Positions 1-12,731 of a stretch of 64,000 nt of DNA are shown here, in pieces; the first letter of the stretch is position 1, and each line of letters opens with the position of its first letter. Source of the DNA: Rhytidiadelphus loreus (taxonomy: Eukaryota > Streptophyta > Bryopsida > Hypnales > Hylocomiaceae); the NCBI GenBank assembly GCA_947034895.1, contig OX344761.1:82415839-82479838 (forward strand), written 5' to 3'. A program made the translations under genes and the position numbers. The notes under the pieces are model-generated. The model saw nothing but the letters and a program-made list of their open reading frames with translations, was not told the origin of the DNA and made no database searches.

Positions 1-95
1 TAAGTAGAAAGAAGTACAAAGTGATTCAAAACACTAAATTGTTAAGAATTTAATTATAAAATTGAAAAATTCCAATCCAAATGGTGGTAATGTAG

Positions 96-133
<38 letters not shown>

Positions 134-352
134 AATTTTAATTTTAATTTTAATTAAATTTAAAAAAATCAACAAATATAAAAAATTGAGTTAAATAAAG
201 GACTCCAAAGTTTATTTTCAAGTAGGGAATCCATAACTACCCACAACTTAGAACACCTCATAACTTTCATCTCGTAAATCAAAATGGAATGATTCAAAGC
301 TTTCCACAATTCCTTATATTTATAAATCTTGAAAATCAATTTAAAATTTTTA
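1..352 (-). mobile_element. Partial TTAA-family element (copy A4), cut by window edge
   Basis: The first ~350 bases are the reverse complement of the interior of the element at 62812-63753: shared stretches include the TAAGTAGAAAG block at the start, the 'ccataactac' region near 230 and the 'gaatgattcaaagc' region near 290. An (AT)n tract at about 97-127 sits where copy A1 also carries a much longer AT tract (7061-7156), although at a different point in the element. The copy stops matching near 352, so one end lies outside the window and the other is truncated. Confidence 0.65.
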
Positions 353-360
353 AAAGTCAA

Positions 361-3300
361 AAGTATTGTAACAAATCGTAAATGAGGTTGTCAAAGTTCA
401 TGATTTGTACTTTGTGATTAGCTTGTTTGGAGGGGGGGTTTGTAGGCGCAAATGGATTTTCAAGAGTTGTGATTGGCCATTTTGGAATCCAATGCCTATT
501 CATTGTCCAAAGTAGGGCACTTTTTGCATTGCGCACCCACAATTGCATTCTCCCTTATTTGTTATCAAATCTGGCACAATGTCATTTTTCTATTTCAAAA
601 AGTACAATGACAACAATGTACCTCAAAAGAGGTTGCCAAGGGTATTAGTTGCCTCCCCCTTCTCTTAAAAAATTTAAAGGCCGTTGATTTTTTTTAAATG
701 CTTACCTTTGAAATCGCCGTTGATTTCTCAAAAAAATACAAGCCGTTGATTTTGTGAGATTTAATTTGAGCCGTCCAAATATCAATACGAATACAGATAC
801 AAAAATGAATATTGGGTACAGATACAATATTGTACAAATACATAGTGAATATTGAATGTGGATATGGATATAGATATGGCAATATAATTGATATGAATAC
901 AAATACGAGTATGAAATACGGGTATGGGTACAAGATACGGGATGTTATTTGTCCCACATTGTTTGTCAATTACATTGCTTTCTGAAAATTACAAGAGGGG
1001 AAGGGGGGAAGGGGGGGAGGGTATGAAAATTTAAAAATTAATTGTTTTTTTTTGAGCTCATTGTGACATTGTGTCACAATGACAATGAGCTTAGAAGATG
1101 CAGTCACTCATTAACACTCTAATTGTACTTATTATAGGGTTCAAATTATTGAACTATAATAATTTTAAGAGGTCTAAAATCTTGAAATTACAAAATTTAT
1201 TCTATACATGTAGATATGGTTGAAATCTAATTGTCTATGATTATTAATGAAAATAATAATTAATATTTTTGGTGTATATGGCTTGTAGAGTTATTAACTT
1301 CTAAAGGACAAAGGAACCCACTTTGGACTTTTTGAGAACTTGGTGAGACTTTGTTGACTTCATAATTATGAAACTTTTAGGATGCATGTTCTCCATTATA
1401 ATCTACATGCAAAGCTTTGTTTTACATCATTCTGATAAATATTGCAAAAGGTAGAAGTTTTTTTGTTTTGATTTCAATGTCAAAACGGGTAGAAAAAAAT
1501 ATATTTTAAGAAATTATTAATTATTATTTTTTGTTTTTTATATATTGATACCTACTCAAAAACATTTAAACCATTCAATTCCGAATAACGAGGTAAAAGT
1601 TATGAAGAGTTTTATTTTGCAAACAATGTTAATAGGAAAAACATAAAAAATTGTCTTCTACTCTCAATTATGAAAATTTTCAAATAAATTTTCAAATAAA
1701 GGATATTAATATTTTATTGGAACATTTACACCACTAGAATTAACAATTCTGAATTTCTTGTAAAAAAGACTACATTTTAAAATTTAGGCAATTGGTAAGG
1801 ATATTCATTCTAAAATTTTGGGGCAATGTACTCGAACTAGTTAATCCAAGGATCCTATGGTGGATTTGCTTAAAAATAAATATTGATTCAGATTTTTACT
1901 TAGCTTTGGGGACAAATGTTTTAAAGCAATTTTAGATCCCAAAACACCTTAGTCCTTCAGGGATTAGCCATCCCTCTAAAGATCCAAAGGTTTTGGACAA
2001 CACACAAATGAGTTGTACAATATAAGTTCAATAAAAAATTTGAAGTTTGCATAAAAGAAAACATGAAAAGAAGAAAGCATTTGTGTGGTCATAATTTTAC
2101 AACTTCTTTTTGGCAATGTAGCAATTTTTGGCGACATAAATATTCACTATATATTTTTTAAATTTTTTTTTAATGTAAGGACAAGAACTACCTTGCCGCT
2201 CTACTAAATTTTCTTACAATTGGATTTGCCCACAAGGAGTTATGGAAAAAAAATGTTATTTTTGATGTAGGGCAATATGGACAAGGTAATTTACACTAGA
2301 GTGAAATTTTCATGGCAATGTCTGGAGGAATGAAGGTAGGGCTTGGGGTAGAATTTTGTACCACGTTTTAAATGATTGCCTCTAATATTTTTTTGGAAAC
2401 CATAAATTTTAGACAGAGTAGAAATATGGGTGCCAAGGAGATAGTTTTTCTATAAAATATAATTTTAGAAAATTCAAAGAGGCCATGTTTGAAATTGTTA
2501 AAGAGATGCCCCTTCCAACCCTTCTTTAAAATTTGTCCATAACTTTTGATTGAAGACTCAAAATCTCAAATAGATTTTTGGAGATGAAATTTAACTTGAT
2601 TTTCCACATTAATTCAGTTCAATTTATTTTAAAAGTTAATCTATTGTGCCTAAATGAAATCTGAAATTGTACTTTGAACCTGAGCTTTTAACACAATTCC
2701 TACATTTGACTTAACTATGAGTGGTTGAGCTCCTTCTAATCCTAAATTACATATCTCACATGGGTTGTTTTACCTCCTACTGCCCCTCTTGTATAAACAA
2801 AGCCTTTCTTCTCATCTCTTAACATACAAAATAAGTGGCAATTAAAGTTGTATACGATAGTTACCAAATATTTTGACTTCTTTGACTTTGATGCCAATTT
2901 TTTTAAAGTTCTATTTTACGGAATAGAGGAACATCTTCAGGTATAAGAAGACATGGCATGTGGTAATCATATTCAATATCAGTGATTCATAATCAATCAA
3001 TCATAGCAAACCCTAATCCAACTTCTTCCCATGCCAAGTCGCACAATATGTGTACTTGCCCTAGATCAAACTTTGATGTTTAAGCCATAGACCAATCGAG
3101 CTTTCCAAAGTTATAAATGTTCGGTGATTTTTTATTTCCTCTTTTAGGGCTAGTTGAAATCTAGAACTCCATTGTTCACATCTTTGAAGAGATTATTGTA
3201 TCATTGTATGTACTAGCTATAAATTGATGAAAAAATGACTTTGTATGAGAGTTTCCTTGAAGCTATTTTCCTTTTAATTTGTTTGACTAAAGCAATTTTA

Positions 3301-3427
3301 GTTTTAAAATTAGAAATGGAAAGAAAACCAATCCAATTTGCACATAAACTATAAAATTTAAATAAATAAAAATTATTTGCTTGAAAATGTTGCCCAAAGT
3401 TGGACAAGACCGTAATATGATTGATTG
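361..3427. other. AT-rich intergenic stretch, no gene seen
   Basis: No convincing coding frame. It contains a GATAC/GATAT-rich low-complexity run at about 780-940, a purine run at about 993-1022 and a small imperfect palindrome around 1055-1092. A sequence at 1294-1314 resembles a degraded TTAA-family left end (TTAACTTCTAAAGGACAAAGG-like), but no matching interior was recognised. Confidence 0.5.
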
Positions 3428-3443
3428 GGTCTTTAGGGGTTAA
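3428..3443. repeat. Solo right terminus of TTAA-family element
   Basis: The sequence GGGTCTTTAGGGGTTAA matches the right end of the complete family members (for example 34019-34035). No clearly matching left end or interior was found upstream, so this is either a diverged full element or a relic end. Confidence 0.45.
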
Positions 3444-4399
3444 ATATAATTTCAATGTAACTTCTTTCGCAATTTCAGCTCATATGGACCATATTGTATG
3501 TTCTAACAGAAAAGAATCCAATAAATAGGTTTACCTAAACTTGATGGTAGGCTTTTGGTGCAAAAACCATTTTTTTTGTGGCATTTGACTGGTAGTCTCC
3601 CACCCAATCTTGTCCTAGGGAGCCTGATTGATTGTTTTCCTTTTATTTCCTTCAATGTGTATTGTTCCTTTTAAAAAAAATTAAAAATGACCATAGGCTT
3701 TCTTATATGGATTTGCATTTAAGGCAAAATTTTAGATGGAATGATTTTGCAAACAAATTATAATTAGGTGTTGTTACCTTAAATGACATGCCAGCCTATA
3801 TCGCACATGCATTGAATAGCAAAGTCCCAAATTTTGGTTTCCATACACAAGTTTCTATTGACAGCAAAGAAATTAGAAGTGTGTGGATTGAAAGCAATAC
3901 AAATTATGATAGATTCACAATGCCTTTTAATTGGATCATCATAATGTAGGCTTGACATCTCAATACAACAAATGGGTTGTTCAACTCGAGATGCCGGCCA
4001 CTTGATGTCTTACAAGGGCATTAATTTCAGGGCCTCTTCATCGTCCCACGAAGGGAATATGTTTGTGCAAAAATATAAATAAAATATTTCCCACACCTTG
4101 CACCAAGATAACTATAGAGGAGCCACCCATAACCGATCAAATACGTAATTCTGGACACGATCATGAGTAGTGCAACGTGACACAAATATTTCCGGAGGTG
4201 TAATGATAGAAATGACGGGGATTGCAAATTTGTTGGTAATTTTACTGCTTCAATTGAATTTTGAAAGGAAAAAGTTGGTATGAACCCATGTCTAATGTCT
4301 AAAGCCATCCAATTCTGATCATTCAAGAACTATTTTTCTAGTCATTACTTCCTACTTTCTTGCTTACTAAATTGGGACCTTACTAGTTTCAACCTTTAA

Positions 4400-5204
4400 C
4401 CCCTAAATGCCCAAGCCATTTTCAAATGTGTTTTGACTATGAAAAAAGAGCATGGGCTTATAGTTATCCCTATTGAAGCAAATTGTTTTTTTTTTCCCAA
4501 AATCTAACCATATGGATGTTTAAAGAGCTTGCTTATTAGTAAGCACACCAATTTTGAGTGCAAAATTGCATATGAGTTGTGAAACTATAACAAGAGAAAT
4601 GTACATTTTCTATTTGTAATATGTCGTCCCTCCCACAATGTTTCAGAAATTTGCACATAAAAGTTTTTTGGAATTGGAGGTGACATGAATAACTAAAAAT
4701 TGTGTTAACACACTAAAATGCACTTTCAAAAAACTTAATATCACTTGAAAAGCTATTAAACTCATTACATAAACCACCTTGCAATTGTTGAGATGCAATT
4801 TTTTTTTTTAAGTATAAATAAAAAAGAACTTCAAATCAACACTTTCTTGTTTAAATTTTCAATGGTGAAAATCATGAAAACATTTTACTCTTTTCATTGG
4901 GACCATTTTCAAAGCAAATGAATAATACAAGTTTTTAGATCTCAAATCAAGTGAAATTGCTCAAAGTTGAAAAATGAAGTAAAATTAGCAAGCTTTACTC
5001 TTCCACTAATAGACATATATGGCTTTGGAGACCTCTCAACAATCAAATATGTACCTTTTTCAGTGAAAAATGAAAGTTTTCAATAGTTAACCTTAAAAAC
5101 TGCTTGAATTTTTTTTTAAACTGGTCAAACGAATTTAACTGCCCACTGCAAAATGGGCCTGAAATTTCAGACCGACCATATTTGGTCGCCTAGGCATTTA
5201 GGGG
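4400..5204. mobile_element. TTAA-family element, subtype D (copy D1)
   Basis: An 805 bp element starting CCCCTAAATGCCCAAGCC and ending GGCATTTAGGGG, which is its inverted repeat. It is flanked by TTAA at 4396-4399 and TTAA at 5205-5208. The interior is non-coding. A second copy in opposite orientation lies at 27294-27998; the two share interior sequence, for example the block near 4503-4530 and its reverse complement near 27870-27900. No transposase. Confidence 0.8.
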
Positions 5205-5861
5205 TTAAAAAGCGAAAAAAAACATTCCAAGCTTCAATTTGAAATTTGTTTAAATCTTGGTTGGAAATAACTACACCCTACATGTTGGGTATCAGTCTTT
5301 GGTTAAGAATGGGTGGTCCTAACTTATACACATGCAAGTATGGCGGTATTGGGTTCCCAAGAAATAATTAATCCTTAAAGTTCTAAGGTCTTTTTTTCAT
5401 CAAAAAACACTTGTAATTGCCATTTCCATAGCAAAAAGCAAAAATCTTTACAAGCCTCTTATTTCTCATATTTAATCATAGAATATTTCACTAAACTAGT
5501 ATAAAAATGTGTGGAAATTTTTTCAGGAACTTTCATCATGTAGATTACAAGATAATTGTATTTAAAGTAAAGTGAGTGTTTATTTGTGCACATTTTGTGC
5601 ACAAATTATTTGACTTTGAATCTTTGTAACTTAAATTTTTGTACCAAGCATTTTGATTTTAAAAAGTTTTTTGTTGAAGATTTGAGTAGGAAGTATTTTA
5701 AGAAATAAATAAAAAAACAAAAAAAATGATTTTCATTCTTTCAAAAATTGTTAAGTAGAGTAGATATAAGATTCAAGGAAAAAATAAATTGTTAATAGCT
5801 CTAAGATGGAATAAAAACACACTAATCCCAATGATGAGATTGTTCGAGCAAACATACTTAA

Positions 5862-7057
5862 CCCCTAAACGTCCAAACGACATTTTTTGGCAACATAGTG
5901 ATTTTGGGCAACTGACTACAAACGGAATTTTTATTTTTTTCTTTGAAAATTTCACATAATGTGTGCCCAAGAAATAGCTTTAACCCCTAAAGTACCAAAG
6001 TCCCCTAGGGGGACACTTGGGATTTCAGGTAGGCTCGTGTGACCTCAAATTTTGACCTGATTTTTTAAAACTTTTTTTGAAGATAGGAAATCACATCAGC
6101 TTTCTAAAAATATAATTTTTTTTTCCAATTGGTGCCCAAGAGCAAAAGTTATGCTGCCCAAAGATCAAAAAGTAGTTCGCCGGGCAGAAATAAAAAAACA
6201 CAAAAATAATATTTTTCCTAATTTTTAATTTTTTTCTGAAAGATTATGTTTTTGTCTACATTTGAAGATTTGATCCATTCTATTTGGACTAATAATGAGA
6301 AAGTTATGGACAATCTCATTTTTCGGGCAATCTACTCATCTTCCGAAAAAAACACTTTTAGAATTCATTTCTGAATGCAATTTTTAGTTTTTTTCAATTT
6401 AGATTTTTTGGTAGGGTAAAGTTTGCTTGCAAGAAGAGTCTCACCGTTCGGATTATGATGTTTCAATTCCATCTTAGAGCTATTAACAATTTAGAGTTAT
6501 GTTCAATTTTGGACCTACTTCTACTTAACAATTTCTTTATATGTGAAAATCAAGTTTTGACATTCTGAAATTTTTATCTCCAACTTTCAACTCAAATACT
6601 GAACATACAAAATTTTAACTTTATGGTGTGTCATGCAAAAAAAATCCACAAATGGCGGTCAAAGTCATCTGAAATTGCAGGCCAGCATTCAAAAAAATTA
6701 TTTTTCCAACTTCAAATGATAATATCTTCTAATCCGTACGGTTAAACTTCATGAATTTTTTTAACATGATACAAGACAAGTTAATTACAAGATCCTACGG
6801 TTATATCCTAAAAAAAATGTTTTTTTGGTTTCTTAGGTGATTGCAGCAGAAATGGCAGTTTTCAGTGGTTTCGGAGCCAGAAAATGCCTAGGTATTTTAG
6901 GGGTCAAGCCCAACAATTTTCATAACTTTTGACTACATGGTTTAAAAGTTATTGCATGATATGTAATTTTCATTGTTTGCCAGGCAGCCCGGGCAGAAAA
7001 AAAACTTCTTTGAAAATAACTTTTTTTTAAAATAAAAATTTGAAATTGATTCTCTAG

Positions 7058-7149
<92 letters not shown>

Positions 7150-7795
7150 ATATAAGCTTTGAATCATTCCATTTTGATTAATGAGATGAAAGTTATGAGG
7201 AATTTTAGTTTGGGTTAGTTTGTAGGTAGTTATGGAATCTCTACTCTAAAATAAACTTTGAAGTCCTTTATTTAATTCAATTTTAAATGTTTTTGGAAAA
7301 AAATTAAAAAAATTAGGTGTGTATTTTTTATTAAAACATTACAACCATTGGGATTGACATTTTTTAATTCTATAAATAAATTGTTAACAATTTAGTATTT
7401 TGAATCATTATCTACTTCTTTCTACTTACTATTTTTTTTCCTATATGTTGTACAATTTCAAATGATCTAAAATTTTTGAAGCATGTAGCCAACTTGACTT
7501 GAGGAATGAATTCAAGGAGTCACCATCATTTTGGACATTTTTTTATACAAATGTGACCTTGTGAAGTGCAGCTGCCCGTATTATCACAGGCCCCCCAAAG
7601 GATTGTTGTCACTTCAAACGTTAATATCTTGCAATCTACACATGGAAAATTCTGAAATTTTTTCCACATCTTTTCAAACTATTTCACTACAAGATCCTAC
7701 AATTACATGTGTCCAAAAATATTTTAAATCTAAAATTTGGTGATTGTAAATGCAAGGGCAGTTTTGGTGAAAACATAGCCTTTGACGTTTAGGGG
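5862..7795 (+). mobile_element. TTAA-family element, subtype A (copy A1), nested in B3
   Basis: Starts CCCCTAAACGTCC and ends GACGTTTAGGGG, flanked by TTAA at 5858-5861 and 7796-7799. Without its own nested insertion (5984-6907) it is about 1.0 kb and aligns along its length with copy A2 (62812-63753). It contains a long (TA)n run at 7061-7156. No coding capacity. The B3 sequence resumes immediately after 7799, so A1 is younger than B3. Confidence 0.85.
5984..6903 (+). mobile_element. TTAA-family element, subtype C, nested inside A1
   Basis: A 920 bp element starting CCCCTAAAGTACCAAAG and ending GGTATTTTAGGGG. It is flanked by TTAA at 5980-5983 and TCAA at 6904-6907 (one mutation). It carries a subterminal palindrome, GTCCCCTAGGGGGAC, near 6000-6015, and similar GTCCCCC-GGGGAC palindromes sit near the opposite end of B-type copies. 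Copies A2 and A3 have the uninterrupted target at 62931-62934 and 45768-45771. No transposase reading frame. Confidence 0.85.
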
Positions 7796-7984
7796 TTAAC
7801 CTTGTGGAAATTCATTTTTTGAGAATTGTAGAAATTGAGTTAAAAAATGAATCTCGTACATTATATTTTCAAGAATTTTTTATGATTGCCTTAAAAACAA
7901 GAAGCTCCATAATTTTCACATCACTAAAGTAGACAAAACTATTACCACAATTGCCTATGATCTTAAGCCTAGGAGCCTGGGCTC

Positions 7985-8330
7985 CTATATTATAAGTACC
8001 TTCCATGGTTATAAGATATTTATATTATAGGTGTCTATATTGTAGGTACCTATGTTACAAACACCTTCCATGATTATAAGATATTTATATTATAGGTACA
8101 TAGTTATATTATAGGTGTCTATATTATATGTACTTACGTTATATGCACCTAGTATGATTATAAGATATTGATATTATATGTGTCTATATTATAGGTACCT
8201 ATTTTATAAACACCTTCTATGGTTATAAGGTACTTATATTATAAATATATATGTTACAAACACCTTCAATAGTTGTAGAGTACCTACTTACACCTAGGCT
8301 CACATTTTAAAGCTTACATGCTAGTGTCGT
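7985..8330. repeat. Degenerate AT-rich minisatellite
   Basis: Repeats built from ATATTATAGGTGTCT, ATATTATAGGTACCT and CACCTTCCATGGTTATAAG-like blocks, with irregular spacing. It lies in the sequence that interrupts copy B3. A related shorter block, with the same trailing sequence, occurs at about 11885-12055. Confidence 0.6.
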
Positions 8331-9291
8331 TGAGTCTATTACCATCTACATTTGTAATTTGAATTTGTTGGGACCAACTCCAAATGGGGCACATATTTTT
8401 TAGAGGTCTGCGCTTGTTTCATGTATCAAACCCAAGTGGAATTATAATTTTTATTATAATTATAATTATAAATTTTGTAAATTTATGAAGTAGTTTGCTC
8501 TAAAATTATAGGACTGGACCCCTATAGAGTGGAGCAAGGCTTTTTTTTTTGGCTTTCTAGTGCTAGTTTGCACCAAGAAAAAAAATCTGGCTAAAAAACA
8601 CCGAAAAAAATGCCGAAAAACTTGGATGAAATTGCCAGAAAATTTCACATTAGAAAAAAACTTGGATGAAAATTGTCAAATTGACATGCAATATGTACTA
8701 ATGTGATATTTTCTGTCCAATATGTGGATGAATGTTGAAATTTGGAGTACTACTATAACATTTTAAATCGCCATTGTGGCTATTCTTAAAAAATGAAAAT
8801 AAAAGCCCTAGAGTGGAGTTATAAACATCCCATACTCGCCTTTCCATATGGTACTTAAGTACTCACCAATAAAGGATTGGCATGCTACCCCTTAATGGCA
8901 TTAATGCATTGATTTTGTCAAAAAAATGAACAAATTTGGATGTTTTTCTAGACAAAATTGGAGTCAAAACTAAAGGACAAGATTGGGTAGTGAATAGAAT
9001 TAGGTTGGTATACCTTATTCCAAATGAAATGAATCAAGTCTTTTCATGTAGACAAAAATTTAATCTTTGAGAAAAAAAGAATTTATTTTGAATTCAAATT
9101 TTTGTGGATTTTTTGGTTGCCCAATCTCCCCCATTTTGAGCTTATTGTAGCATAGCTTTTTCGTTTCGACACGAATTGAATCAAGAATTATATTCCCTAA
9201 AAGCTAATGTATTTTTCTATTTTGTGTTAAAAATTGAAGGTACACAAGCCTACCCCAAATCCATTTTGTTCTGGTGGACTTAAAGGGTTAA

Positions 9292-10408
9292 AATAATCTA
9301 AAAAATCCAATGAAATACATTGTGTATAACTACTTTTTGTGTTTTTTTAATTACCTTTGAAAGACTGTGATGGTGAGTCATTAATCATTAAATGTAAACA
9401 ATATTTTTTATACTATCTAATGTATTTCATGATTAAATATAACATCAAAATAGAGTCCTTTAAGGTAAACTTTTCTTTTGGATTGAATTGTATTCTTTGG
9501 AAACTTCAATAGAATAATAAAATAGTATTGTGTTTCAAATATTGATAGAATGAGCATTATACCTTGAGTTTTATCTAATAATATGAGGATGTCAAATTAC
9601 TATTTCTTACAATATCTTCAAATCTCGTGGAAATGTCTTGGAGACTCATGTATAGCAAGTTAGCAACCTCAATATTCATCTACATTTTTTATAAGATACG
9701 TGTAACAATGTTCAATAATTTCTAATGTAAGAAACCATTTCCTTCATTTATTGTTGGTCATTCCTTTTGATATAGTTTCAATGTTGAAATGATTAGAAAC
9801 CATATTATCTACACTTTGAGTAGGTGATTTATTTTCTTCAATTTGACCCAAGGTGTTTCTAATGAACTACTATTTTAAACCTCCATTCTAGATATTTAAG
9901 ACACCAATGGGCCTCCCTTTCACTAATGATCTAAATTTGCTCATTTTAACTTTGACTTCTTGCTAATTAGAAAACAATGTCAACCTTCAATGATTTCTTC
10001 AAATTTTTTTAAATTGAGAAAATAGGAAAACATTCAATCTTTTTGGAAATTGTCTTACTTTGCAATGAGATAATATTACGCTTAGTCGCCCTCTAATTTT
10101 CAACCACTTTTTTAATAATGAGCATTTGAAGAGCCACTACTCCAACCTTACTTAATTATATTTTGGATAATTTTTTAACAAAGTGGCACTAAATGTCTTG
10201 AAATTGAATATTAAATCAAAGGATTTTTCAAGACATGCAATGAAACCATGTCAAGATTATAATTGATTAATCATTCAAATATATTTTGATCAACTCATTT
10301 TGAATAAGAAAAGATACTTTATTGGTGATCAAAACAAAAAATATTTAGCTTTGCATTGTTGTCTCTAAAAGACACTATTTTCATCCATTTGGATTCTAAT
10401 TTGGTTCT
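9292..10408. other. AT-rich intergenic stretch, nothing recognised
   Basis: No coding frame, RNA gene or clear repeat was recognised between the right end of copy B3 and the left end of copy B1. Confidence 0.5.
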
Positions 10409-10413
10409 TTTAC

Positions 10414-11509
10414 CCCCTAAAGGACCAAGGCCTTTTTTCTTCGAAAAACACTCAAAACATTAGAAAACATTTGAGGCCATTAGAAGACCATTCCGGACCT
10501 ATTCCCGCGGTAGCAGCGATCGTGGCAAGTGAACGGGCTGTCAATTTTTTTTTTAAAGTTCCTAATATATGAAAAAACATTAAAATTTTTTTTTTTTTTT
10601 TGAAATCTAGCTGGTAGCCTCTCGGCCACATCAGACTGCGCTGCTGACAGCAGTTCCGACGCTGCCGGACCTGTTCCCTGCTCCGGGAACTCGAGGCCTT
10701 CTAATAGCCTCAAATGTTTTCTAATGCAAAGAGTAAAAAAAATTCAAAATTTATTTTTTCACATCTAACCATTGTATCTTACACCTAACTATTATGAAAA
10801 TGTGTGGAATTTGTTTTAGAAATTTTGACTACATAGATTGCAAGATATGTGCATTTAAAGTGAAAAAAACAAGTTTTTCAGTACATTGTGGGACTTTATT
10901 ATTTGACTTTGAACGTTCTTAAATTTAATTTTTTACACTACAAATTTTTGAGCTTTAAATATTTATGTTGGAGAATTCAATTGAGGGTCTAGGAAAAAAA
11001 TAAAATACAAAAGAACTTAATTTTGATTCTTTAAAAATTGTTAAGTACGTAGTAGTAGGTACAAGATAGAAGGAAAATCTAAATTATTAATATCTTTAAG
11101 ATGGAATTAAAAAGCATTGATTCCAATGGTGAGATTGTTCTAGCAAACAAACTAAACCATGTGGAAATTTATTTCTTGAAAATTTGTAAAAATTACATTA
11201 AAAAATTAATCCTGTAAGTTATTTTTTCAAGAAGATGTTCTAATTGCTCAAAAAACAAGATTGTCCATAGCTTTCTCATAACAAATCCAAATGAATTGAG
11301 TGAAAGCTTTCCATGTAGAAAAAATATAATATATGAGAATAAAAAAAAATTTAAAAATTCAAATTTTTGAATTTTTTTGCAATCATGTCTCCCCTATTTT
11401 GGACTTATTTGGACAAAAAAAGTTTCAAAAAATTAGGACAAAAATTGAGACCATAGGTACTTGCGCAAAATCCCATTTGTCCCCCAAAGGGATAATGGTC
11501 TTTTAGGGG
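10414..11509 (-). mobile_element. TTAA-family element, subtype B (copy B1)
   Basis: Starts CCCCTAAAGGACCAAGG and ends GGTCTTTTAGGGG. The right flank is TTAA (11510-11513) and the left flank TTAC (10410-10413), one base off. The interior aligns with B2 (33113-34031). A foreign inverted-repeat element occupies 10458-10726. Non-coding. Confidence 0.8.
10458..10726. mobile_element. 269 bp inverted-repeat MITE with GC-rich core
   Basis: Ends CATTAGAAAACATTTGAGGC and its reverse complement form terminal inverted repeats of about 29 bp with one or two mismatches. The core contains GC-rich blocks (about 10500-10540 and 10610-10690) unlike the surrounding DNA. It interrupts copy B1, since B2 lacks it. 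The CATTAG...CTAATG ends resemble decayed CACTAG ends, but no clean 3-bp duplication was found, so the class is open. Confidence 0.65.
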
Positions 11510-12149
11510 TTAACTCCATACATGGTTGCAACAATAATAAATCCAAAAAATTCCCTCAAGATTGTGGAATAATGAATGAATGAGTCTTTTGCCATGTGTA
11601 GAAAACACACGATGGAGTTCATTGACATTATAATATCATGACCCTTTCAACTCTATATTTACCTTGAAGTTGTTGTAATGCTAAACCTTTGTAGTTTTCA
11701 CTACATTTGGATGCAATAGGATGCAATTAGACCCCAAAGTAGGAATCATGATTTTGGATGTAAATACCTTAGTTAGAGCATCATCAATGTTCTTATTGAA
11801 AATGATATTATATTGTGCTACTATGGTTGCAATTATGTGAGTCTACAATCATGAACACATAAACATAGGAATTCATTCACTTATATTATAGGTGTATATT
11901 ATAAAATCCTTCCATAATTACAAGGTATCTATGTTATAAATACCTATATTATAGATGTTTATACTATAAGCACCTTGGCAATGGTTGTAGAGTGTCTCCT
12001 TATAGATATGCTAAGGCTCATAGGCTTGCATTTCCATACTCACATACTAGTGACACCCAAAACCATCCATGTACTCATTCTCCACAAGTAGACTTCTATT
12101 GAAACTGTCATGCCCTTGGTCATGCCCTCAAAAGTGCAATTAAACTGTT
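11510..12149. other. AT-rich intergenic stretch with minisatellite relic
   Basis: No gene seen. Positions about 11885-12055 hold a shorter copy of the ATATTATAGGTG-type minisatellite also found at 7985-8330, including the trailing 'ggttgtagagt' block. Confidence 0.5.
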
Positions 12150-12430
12150 CCCTTACATAATTGTGATTGGTGGACTATTGATTCTTTAGATTTTCGACCA
12201 AGCTATGTGACGGTTTCATTACATAATTGTGATTGGTGTGGACTACTGATTCTTTAGATTTCTTACCAAGCTATGTGACAGTTTTTGTGGCCTACGATTT
12301 CAATGGCCTAGGGAATTCAACTTTGAAAATTCACAAGCTATATGACAATTTCAATGGCCTATAGTTTCAATGGCCTAGGGAATTCAACTTTGAAAATTTA
12401 CAAACTATGTGATGGTTTCAATGAACATGT
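12150..12430. repeat. Tandem repeats of about 67 bp
   Basis: Two adjacent pairs of direct repeats: an ACATAATTGTGATTGGTG-containing unit at 12154 and 12221, and a TTCAATGGCCTAGGGAATTC-containing unit at 12299 and 12366. Both pairs have a period close to 67 bp and share the 'agctatgtgac' segment. Confidence 0.65.
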
Positions 12431-12731
12431 CTTGTCTGAAAATTCTAAATTTTTAAAAAAAAATTCATGATTTTCAATTGCTGATGCTACAAAAACGTTT
12501 TTTCTTTCCCTACAAAAAGGTGCGCCTCCAAACAGTTTGGGGGTGTTTTCACTTGACAGGAGCAAAGGACCGCTTTCCAGTTAGGTGGCAGGATGATCCA
12601 CCACTTGCACAGGCAGGCCTTTAGGTCTAAATCAGGGCACTGACAACATAACGTTCTCCCCCGCCCCCATGATCTCAGGAAGATTGGTATAAAATTTGAG
12701 CCGAGATACACCTTGCTAAGGATACAGATTA

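Larger units (their letters stand above)
5372..9287 (-). mobile_element. TTAA-family element, subtype B (copy B3), host of nested insertions
   Basis: The left end TCCTTAAAGTTCTAAGGTC follows TTAA at 5368-5371; the right end GGACTTAAAGGG is followed by TTAA at 9288-9291. The outer parts (about 5372-5857 and 7800-7920, then about 9015-9287) align with copies B1 (10414-11509) and B2 (33113-34031). The element is interrupted first by copy A1 at 5862-7795, inserted at a TTAA, and again between about 7925 and 9015 by unrelated sequence containing a minisatellite. Terminal decay at both ends suits an old insertion. Confidence 0.75.

Noticed and set aside
1055..1092. Short inverted repeat GCTCATTGTGACA...TGTCACAATGA
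   Set aside because: Too short and isolated to call a transposon or terminator.
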